From positions 45,905,251 through 45,969,250 of the forward strand of contig JAKSZT010053928.1 of NCBI GenBank assembly GCA_026826555.1: a stretch of 64,000 nt of DNA, given 5' to 3'. Shown piece by piece: positions 55,895-64,000 of the stretch (its first letter is position 1; each line of letters starts with the position of its first letter). Origin of the DNA: Tolypeutes matacus (lineage: Eukaryota; Chordata; Mammalia; Cingulata; Chlamyphoridae). The translations under genes were made by a program, and so were the position numbers. The notes beneath the pieces were generated by a model, which was not told the DNA's origin, did no database searches, and saw only the letters and a list, made by a program, of their open reading frames with translations.

Positions 55895-57004
55895 CCAGGC
55901 CTGGAGAAAACAGGCTGCAGGCTGCCTAGGCAGGTAGGGGCAGTGCCCAAGGCCCAGCCCAGGGCAGTCAAAGGCTCAGGTCTGACTGGTGAACACGTAC
56001 CCCCCAGCACTCCCCATTGCCTGCACCTGTCTTCAGGCTAGCTTTTGGTAGTCCCAAATAGAGAGCACATAAGTTCAGTGTTTTCATTTTATGTACCCTC
56101 TGAAGGATGGCAGAAAGATGGACTGAGATGCATCTGGCCTCTTTGTTAGTTCAAAGGGGTATTTGGGACTGGTGAAAGTGTCTTAGGCCAGTCCTCGTAG
56201 CATAGGGAAAGTGCCCAGAGTGGCGGCATTCTACAAGGGCGCTTTTTTGCAAAGCGGGTTAGAGGAAGGGCTGCAGTTACTAAAGCAGTTTGCACATTCA
56301 GCATTAAAGCCAATGTCAGCATAAAGTTCTTGGAATTATATCAAAACATGGACTTGCCTGAAAATCTAGTGCATTTCAAATATATAGTTGCTTTGAACCT
56401 AGAGTTTTGTATTAAACATTGGATAATCAGATTTTTTTAAAAGTCAATAAAACATTGGTGGCTAGATGAAATACTTTCAGTAAAGCATACATGAAATAAC
56501 TTATAACATCATGTGGCCATGCATATCCACCACAGGCCATTTGCTCTTATGAGGTGCTGGCTAAAGTAACTTTAATTAAATCAATTTCTGTATTTTTTAA
56601 TACTGTAAGAAATGCCAATTGTCACTAATAATCAGTGATGCAAGGCATCTTAATTATCCATTCATCATTTCCTTTAGAAAAGCTAATGCCTCTCTCCTAA
56701 TGAGTTTAGGTTTGTATTATTTATCTTAGAAACAAATTTTTGCAGTCCTACTTTATTGGTAATTACCTATGATTTTCTTAGCTGTCTGAAACATAAATAA
56801 CAAATCACATCTCAATACATTGTTTTTGTGGAATGATTTATTTTTGCAAAGCTTTTCAAAGATACGTGGTATGCCACCTTGGGCTTTGACAGTTTTCTCC
56901 ACTGGGGCACAAAACTTAACTCCAGTTAGTTACTTCTACTATGAAAAGTGTTCCTGTTTTTCAAAATTCACTGAAAACTAAATGGAGAATGTGGCCAGGT
57001 GTGT
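55895..57004. other. unique DNA; AT-rich and repeat-free at 56400-56870
   Basis: 55900-56280 is GC-richer. From 56400 the sequence is AT-rich with several homeodomain-like TAATTA/TTAATTA motifs (for example ctttaattaaatc near 56569, cttaattatcc near 56650) and no repeat family. Confidence 0.4.
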
Positions 57005-57028
57005 AAAAAAAAAAAAAAAAAAAAAAAA
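57005..57028 (+). repeat. A24 homopolymer
   Basis: Uninterrupted A run with no recognisable retroposon body upstream. Confidence 0.9.
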
Positions 57029-57639
57029 GCATACATTCCCACCAAAGAACTTTGTCTTGTATTATATTACATTGCTCTTAAATTATACTTGTGCACAACC
57101 ACCAGGCCTTCTCTTATCTTAACAACTACCCTAGCCCAATAACCTAGAAGGTAATAGGCTTCTTCCAGCACTTACCAAATCTAGCATCCCTATCTCCCCA
57201 CTTCCCATCCAAGCTCCTTTCCCAGGTCCTTCCCTACCCTGGAGGACCAGCTACTTGGAGTCCAATTCTCGTGAGGTTTTTCTGGATAGATCTCTCTTCA
57301 GTATCAACAATAGGCTTGAGAGCACATGGCACCAATCTTTGCCAGATTTTCAAATTAAGTTATTCTTCTTTAGCTCCTGGACTTCCTACACACCCTAGGT
57401 TTCTGTCTTTTTCACCATCAAAAGCAACCTTCCAGATGGAATCCTAACTCAAAATGCTCACAAATTTAGTTTAGAAAGGTATAAAATTTAGAGTATCCAT
57501 GATGAAAACTGTACAGGCTACAGTAGAGGATGACAGCATGGCAACCCCTTGGAAGGCACAAAGGATTTCACAGTTTCTTTCCATGAAGTGACCCTTGAGA
57601 GATCGTGGAAGGCAGGTGTGAAAATCACAGGTCCATTAA
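57029..57639. other. unique DNA
   Basis: No feature recognised. Confidence 0.4.
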
Positions 57640-57780
57640 ACTAGCACCGTTGGTCCAAGGGAAGGTTGTAGGAAGACAAGTTTGGAGAGGGAGGTAAGCA
57701 TGAGGCCTTTAAGGCCATGTTGGGGAGTTTAATAAACTTTATTCTGGGGGCAGTAGTGGTTAATGAAAGTGGAAAGGAAA
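57640..57780 (-). mobile_element. L2 fragment
   Basis: 'aggcctttaaggccatgttggggagtttaataaactttattctgggggcagtagtgg' is reverse L2. Confidence 0.6.
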
Positions 57781-59048
57781 GAAGGAGGTTCTTATAACAG
57801 CCCCTATGGAGCCCTGACTTGTAAACACGTGGGTGGGCTTTGGGGGTTGGGTGGGGCAAGACCTCATTTACCTACAGTTCTCTACTTCCAAAGCAACACT
57901 AATCAAAAACCTGAAAGCTCCTCCATCTCCTCTTTGAGAGAAACACTAGCTGTTGCCTCTCACCTTGACCTGGATGAAGACTCACCAGTGAAGACCCCTC
58001 CCCGCCCAAATTCAGTTATAACTTATAACAGTTTTTCTATTATCTACCTGTCTCAGTCCCCACTTCTACGTGTTCCCTAATCTGACCTATTTCCTCTACT
58101 AAAAAGTATAAAGTGTACTCTTGCCATAGACCTACACTCAACTCAAATTCCAATTAATTTGGATTTACAGTTAGTTCATCTAACCAAGGGCCCTTTATAG
58201 TCACACAGGCTAAATGCCTACCCTCTCGTTAGGCAACCATGTTACCAGGCTTCAATTAATTCATAATAAACCAAATATCCAAGTGTACCTGGACCAACTT
58301 AGCAGGAAGAATCTCATTTGTGGGATAGGGTCAGCCAAGCTTGTTACTCTCCAGATCAAAGAAAGTGCCCGTGTTTTACCTGGAGATAAAGGAATTCAAA
58401 TTTAATACTGAAAGTTCCTGAGCTGGTAAACATGACAGGATGGAGATTTATGTTTCTTGGTCCTATTTGTGTTATAGATTATTTTGGGAATATATCGGCA
58501 AATTCTATTTTTCAGTTTCCCTCAATCACATGACCCTATTGGTTAAAATTAGGGTATTTTCTTATTGAAAAAAAGAGATAGCTCTCATTGTAGAATGTAT
58601 AGATGAATAAGCATTCAACAACAATTTATTATATAACATAATAACACTCTAAGTAGTGTTCCAAGTATCAGAAACACATATAATGTAAATTCCCAGAGAT
58701 AATCACTATTAGCATGTTATATTTTTCCCTATATGTTTATGTGTGTGTGTGTGTTTCCAAGTTTTTTAAGCTTGCTGATATAAATATTTCATTGGTAATA
58801 ATACAGTTATGACATTTCAGGAATATTAATTATAACATATTTCTGAACATCAGTTTGCAAAATGCTTTCTCAATAACAAGAGTATCTTTGCAAAACCAGT
58901 AACTTTTTCACTTACTGTTAAACACCATCTTTTTTTTTAAAAGTACACATGAAATGTGATTTATAATTTTAATATTGGCTAGGTTGTATAGTATTGAAAG
59001 TCACTCATAACAGAAAAGGTCAGAAGTTTTGGAACAATAGTCTTTTGT
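57781..59048. other. unique DNA
   Basis: AT-rich after 58400, with a short GT run at 58739-58754. No gene or repeat recognised. Confidence 0.4.
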
Positions 59049-62000
59049 AAAAGATGAATGTGTAATTCATCTTTTTTAAAAAATATTTTTTAAAATGCTT
59101 AGATTACATGAATGTTACACAAAAATTACAGGGATTCCCATGTTCCCCACCTCCCACACCTCCCACACCTCCTACAACCTCCCACATAAACATCTTTCAT
59201 TAGTGTGGCACATCACCTGCAATGGATATACACATCCTGGGGATTTGCCACTAAGCATGGTCCATAGATCACATTGTAGATCACACTCTCTACCCCACAG
59301 TTCTGCATGTTATATGCTGATGTAAAATGGCCTATATCTGTCATTGTAATGTCACTCAGGGTAATTCCCAAGTCCCAAAAAAGTCCCTGTATTACAACTG
59401 CTTTTACCTCTCCCTGCCCCGAAAGCGTCCAGTGGCCACTGGCTCCACATCAATGTTGTAATTTCTTCCATTGCTTGAATCATAATATGCCTACAACAGA
59501 ATACCAGTAAGTCTACTCTAGTCCAGAGCTCTTCCCCCAATCCTGAGGAGTCTGGGATGGTGACGTCCACTCCACCTCCAGGTGAGAGGGGGCTCATATC
59601 CCATGGATAAGATGGTGGGATTATCCTACCTGCAGCTGCAGACTCTCTCCATTCCCTAGGATGGCCATTGTCCATCATCATCTCCTCACCAGGTGACTTG
59701 GGTGAGTCCATTGAGCTGTAGAGTAGGAGTTGCAGCTCCACCGAGATTCTAGGCACAGCTGGCACATGGGCAGGCCAAAGGCTCGAGTATCTGGAAATAC
59801 ACCTACAAACTCCAGTACCACATATAGGTTTGAATAGAAGGGACTGATGGACCATGTGCAGGGAGGACTTATTTGAGTCCAACTCTGTCACTCTTAGGAG
59901 CACAGATTCCAAAGTATAGCCCACTGATAAGGCATCAATATATGGAGCTATCCCCCCTTACATAGAACCTGAGTGTCTCCAGAGCCTTCAGGAGCCCCTC
60001 TGTTTGGGGTGATATCCACTTTGGTGTTCTATGAGATCCTACTGAGGTGTGCGTAAGCATTACCTCTGGGATTACTGCCCGACTCTCTTTGAAGTCTCTT
60101 AGCCATATGAACTCATTTGTCTTTATTTTTTCCCCCTTTTATTCAGGTCTTTTCCAATCGTATTGCCAGTTGGCACTTGGTATTAATCCCTCGTTGCCAG
60201 GGAGGCTTATCCCTGGGAGTCATGTCCCACACTGGGGGGAAGGTAATGCATTATTATGCTGAGTTTGGCGTAGAGAGAGGCAACATTTGAGCAACAAGGA
60301 GGCTCTTAGATGGCAACCCTTAGGTACCCCATAATAGTAGGCTAAGTTTCAATTACAAGAGCAAAGACTTATAAGATTAGTCATCAGTAACAAGAACCCA
60401 TTAGTGGACCATCCTCCTTTGCCAGACACTGCCCCTGCACTTGGGGGACTGTTGCTGCTCCCTTGGAGAATGTGGTAGAGTTCTCCAGGCTGGGAATTCA
60501 GTATTCGCTCATTTATTGACTTATTCTCCACCCACTGTGACCATGTCCCACCCCTTGATAGCTTGAACAATTTTATATATCTTTTATGTATATTCAGGTG
60601 AACTTCCTCCCATGAAACCCCCATCCCAGATACCCTTCACAGATGATGCTCTCCTGCCCCCGTTGTAACCCTTCTGTGATCCAAACCTTCCTTAAAGATG
60701 AAGTCCATATAATAGCCAAATACAATTAATAGGAAAATGAAATAATAATAATAAGTTTAAATATAAGAGATAAAATACATGGAAACTTTAAAAAAACACT
60801 AAAAATAAAATAAAAAGATTGGGATATTAAAAAAATGGGAAAAAACAAAAAAATTAAAAAAAATTTTTTTTTAACATTTTTCCTTTATCACTGTGTTATC
60901 AGGTGTCCAGTCTGTACCATGGCACCTTCCCCCTCTCACTCCCCAGTGTCTCCCAAATTTTCATTTAATTTTCAAAGAAGTTTTAAGTCACAGCAAAGTC
61001 ACACGAATACTAGAGACTCGCATATATCCAACTTCCTCCCCCTTTCCTTACCCCATATTAAAACCTTTTTGTATGTGGTTGGTAGCATTGTTTTAACTGT
61101 TATACAGATAGTGAAACATAGCTACTAAACATTGTCAATGGTTTCCAGTATAGTTTACAATTTAGATGGTGCAGTTTAATAATTTTTTATGATATTTATC
61201 ATGTCCTGTGTCCGTCACTGTAAGGTAATGAAAAACATTTCCCCTGACCACTAAATATTCCCTGTTTGATCTATTCTTTTCCTCCCTCCCCATCCTCCTG
61301 GTGCACATGACACCCCCCTGTCTTGACTCATTGAATGACAAGATTCATAGTTACAGGCAACAAGAGGTCTTGACACACTGATTGTCCTCCCCTATTAGGA
61401 TCCACCCTTGCTCCTAAGAGACACCCACCTGTCTGTTTCTGGGTGAATTGGTCCTCCCTAAGATGGGTGTCCATCTTCTTCCCACTCACCATGTGGGTCT
61501 CCACTCCCCGACACAACACATTATGACAGGATGAACACTCATACACTCCCCAGAAGCCTACTCCAGATGTGCCCCGTCCTGAATGGCCCCCAACTAACAC
61601 CCTAAACCAGTGACACTACCTTGTCATATTGCCATAAGAGCATTCCCACTCCTGCACTTTCAACCCCATACCCACAAATCCCATGTTCACCTGGTCCCTC
61701 TCCCATCTCTCCCCCCAGTATCTTGGGTATTCTAACCCACCCTTCCTAATCTACCCGTCTGTCAACCTGCACCACCAAACCCAATAATATCACTACCCAC
61801 CTGTCCTATCCTTCAATATGCAACTATACTCTATCACTTTACCATAGATTATGTCTGTATGGGTGATGGCTCCCAACCTTCTCCTCTCTTTCTCTCTCTT
61901 GTTAACCTATCTTTCAAACAATGGTTCTCAGAGACTGCTCACTTTCCTCAATTCAAATCAGTGAGGTCATGTACTGTTCATCCTTCAATGCCTGGCTTGC

Positions 62001-62098
62001 TTCACTCAACATAAGGTCTTCAAGATTCATCCATGTTATTCCATGTATTAGCACTTTATTCTTCTTACCCCTGAGTAATATTCCATTGTATGTATGTA

Positions 62099-62512
62099 TC
62101 ACATTTTGTTTATCCATTCATCTGTTGATGGGCACCAGGGTTGATTCCAACTTTTGGTAATAGTGAACAATGCCGCTATGAACATTGGTGTGCATATATC
62201 TGTTGATGTCTTTGCTTTCAATTCTTCGGGGTATATACCCAGCAGTGGAATCACTAGATCATACAGAAGATCTATTGTTAGTTTCCTGAGCAACCACCAA
62301 ACTGTCCTCCACAGTGGCTGGACCATTCCACAATCCCACCAACAGTGGATGAGGGTTCCTATTCCTCCACATTCTCTCCAACACTTATAGTCTGCTGTTC
62401 TTTTAATAGATGCCATTCTAATGGGTGTAAGATAGTATCTCTTTGTAGTTTTGATTTGCATTTCCCTAATAGCTAGCGATGTCGAGCATTTTTTCATGTG
62501 CTTTTTAGCCAT
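62099..62512 (-). pseudogene. L1 ORF2 C-terminal fragment (137 codons open)
   Basis: This is the longest open piece of LINE-1 ORF2 here. It reads the conserved C-terminal segment with [14 protein letters not shown] near its start, a [18 protein letters not shown]ys/His-rich zone in the middle and LGIYPEELK towards the end, before ending DEWINKM-stop. In intact L1 elements the frame carries on through Trp-Tyr-Ile, so the stop is a single-base nonsense change, and the sequence beyond still resembles ORF2 in the same frame. Full ORF2 encodes endonuclease and reverse transcriptase; only the extreme C-terminus is left in this block. Confidence 0.9.
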
Positions 62513-63453
62513 TTGTATTTCTTCCTTGGAGAAGTGTCTTTTCAGGTCACTTGCCCATTTTTTAAATGGGTTGTTTGTCTTTTTATTTTCGAGGTGTAGG
62601 ATTTCTTTATATATGCAGGATATTAGGCTCCTATCAGATATATGGTTGCCAAATATTTTCTCCCATGCCTTTTTATTTTCTTGATAAAGACCTTTGAGGT
62701 GCAGAAGTTTTTAATTTTGAGGAGATCCCATTTATCTATTTTTTTTCTTTTGCTGCTCGTGCTTTGGGTGTGAAGTTCATGAAACATTTCCTATTACAAG
62801 GTCCTATAGATGCTTCCCTACATTATCTTCCAAGGCCTTTATGGTTTTGGCTCTTATATTTAGATCTTTGATCCATCTTGAGTTGATTTTTGTATAAGAT
62901 GTGAGATGGTGTTCCTTTCTCATTCTTTTGGATATGGATATCCAGTTCTTCAAGCACCACTTGTTAAAGAGGCCACTCTCTCCCAGCTGAGTGGGTTTCG
63001 TGGCCTTGTCAAATATCAGATGACTGTATATGCGAGGATCTATATCAGAACTCTCAATTTGGTTCCATTGGTCAATATGTCTATCCTTGTGTCAATACCA
63101 TGCAGTAGTTTTTTAGTATGTTTTAAAGTCAGGTAGTGTGATACCTCCAACTTCATTTTTCTTTTTCAATATGTCTTTGGCGATTTGGGGCCTCTTACCT
63201 TTCCAAATATATTTTGTAGTTAGTTTTTCCAGTTCCTTAAAAAAATAGTGTTGATTTTTATTGGGATTGCATTAAATCTGTAGATTAATTTGGGTAGGAT
63301 AGACATCTTGATGATGTTTAGTCTTCCTATCCATAAACAGGGAATATTCTTCCATTTATTTAAGTCTTCCTTGATTTTTTTTAACAGTGTTGTATAGTTT
63401 TCTGTATATAAGTCCTTTGCATCTTTAAATTTATTCCTAGGTATTTGATTCTT

Positions 63454-63636
63454 TTAGTTACTATTGTAAATGGTATTTTTTTTCTTGATTTCCTCCTCAG
63501 ATTGCTCGTTATTGGTGTACAGAAATGCTACTGATTTTTGAGCATTGATCTTATAGCCTGCGACATTACTGAACTCCTTTAAATGTTCTAGAAGCTTTGT
63601 TGTAGATCTCTCAGGGCTTTCTATGTTTAGGATCAT
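63454..63636 (-). pseudogene. L1 ORF2 reverse-transcriptase fragment
   Basis: Sixty codons of the reverse transcriptase domain just after the catalytic loop, including LEHLKEFSNVAGYKINAQKS and LYTNNEQSEEEI. Upstream in the same frame the loop reads FADN in place of the usual FADD. A frameshift near 63690 separates it from the upstream RQGCPLSP block. Function lost. Confidence 0.9.
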
Positions 63637-64000
63637 GTTGTCTGCAAATAATGATGTTTTTGCTTCTTTTCTAATTTGTATGCCTTTTTTCTTGCCTCAG
63701 TGCTCGAGCAAGTACTTCTAAGACAATGTTAAATAGGAGTGGTGATAGTGGGCATCCTTGTCTTGTTCCCGATCTCAGAGGGAAGGCTTTTAGGATTTCA
63801 CCATTGAAGATGATGTTAGCTTTGGGTTTTTCATATATAACCTTTATCATATTCAGAAAGTTTCCTTCTATTTCTCTCTTTTGCAGTGTTTTATCAGGAA
63901 AGACTGTTGTATTTTGTCGAATGCTTTTTCTGCATCTATAGAGATGATCATGTGATTTTTTTTCTTTGAATCTGTTTATGTGGTGTATTACATTAATTGA

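Larger units (their letters stand above)
59071..64000 (-). mobile_element. LINE-1, 3' half: ORF2 C-terminal part and long 3' UTR
   Basis: The element runs from an A-rich tail (T-rich on plus, 59071-59096) to beyond the window. ORF2 occupies about 61980-64000 on the minus strand. Recognisable pieces are LRSGTRQGCPLSP (about 63720-63775), the catalytic-loop region LFADNMIL (63620-63660), KINAQKSVAFLYTNNEQSEEE (63480-63560) and the C-terminal [16 protein letters not shown] (62300-62380 area). It is dead: frameshifts separate these pieces, the second catalytic Asp is Asn, and a stop replaces the usual Trp at 62099-62101. After the ORF2 end come about 2.9 kb of 3' UTR (59097-61980). The last 850 bases of this UTR match the insertion at 25361-26180. 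The 190-residue frame at 59352-59924 is UTR. Confidence 0.93.

Noticed and set aside
59352..59924. 190-residue open frame, the longest in the window
   Set aside because: It is in the 3' UTR of L1; the same stretch at 25.4-26.0 kb has different frames and stops, so the frame is not conserved between copies.

Overview
This is a 64 kb stretch of mammalian nuclear DNA with no protein-coding gene that I can support. Open reading frames are short and scattered, none shows a recognisable cellular protein family, and the only clear protein homology is to LINE-1 reverse transcriptase and LINE-1 ORF1 inside decayed repeats. The repeat content points to a placental mammal of the order Xenarthra, most likely an armadillo (Dasypus or a close relative). 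Four copies of a tRNA-Ala-like SINE of the DAS type known from armadillos are present with target-site duplications. They sit beside the old repeats shared by all placentals (MIR, L2, MER5A, MER20, MLT1, MLT2, HAL1, L1M). The species call is an inference from repeat families, not from a gene.

Layout. 1-6 kb: mostly unique AT-rich DNA with one lineage-type hAT element (2524-2732), two MLT1-like LTRs and a solo LTR with a perfect 5-bp duplication (4495-5168). 6-13 kb: L2 and MIR fragments, a perfect 20-bp inverted repeat (6651-6699), a small GC-rich minisatellite (6961-7012), and an old L1 3' end split by a DAS SINE (10656-10855). 13-25 kb: MER5A, an ERVL-type LTR, a second type of solo LTR (16402-17008), several MIRs and a broken L2 of more than 1 kb. 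25-33 kb: a 5'-truncated L1 insertion with its duplication intact, a compound microsatellite, and a dense block of old LINE debris (L1M, HAL1, L1M ORF2, L2, L1M), into which two more copies of the same hAT family have jumped. 33-46 kb: the most repeat-poor part, with candidate regulatory sequence near 43.56 kb. 46-56 kb: DAS SINEs, MER20, MIR, L2 and four or five LTRs. 56-59 kb: unique AT-rich DNA. 59.07-64 kb: the 3' part of a LINE-1 on the minus strand, with a very long 3' UTR, running off the window.

There are no operons or pathways here. What the window records is a series of transposition events that can be ordered by nesting and by intact target-site duplications. The items most worth following up are the three-copy hAT family with Buster-type duplications, the long xenarthran L1 3' UTR with a possible 3' transduction at 25.4-26.4 kb, the paired solo LTRs, and two repeat-free segments that could be regulatory.
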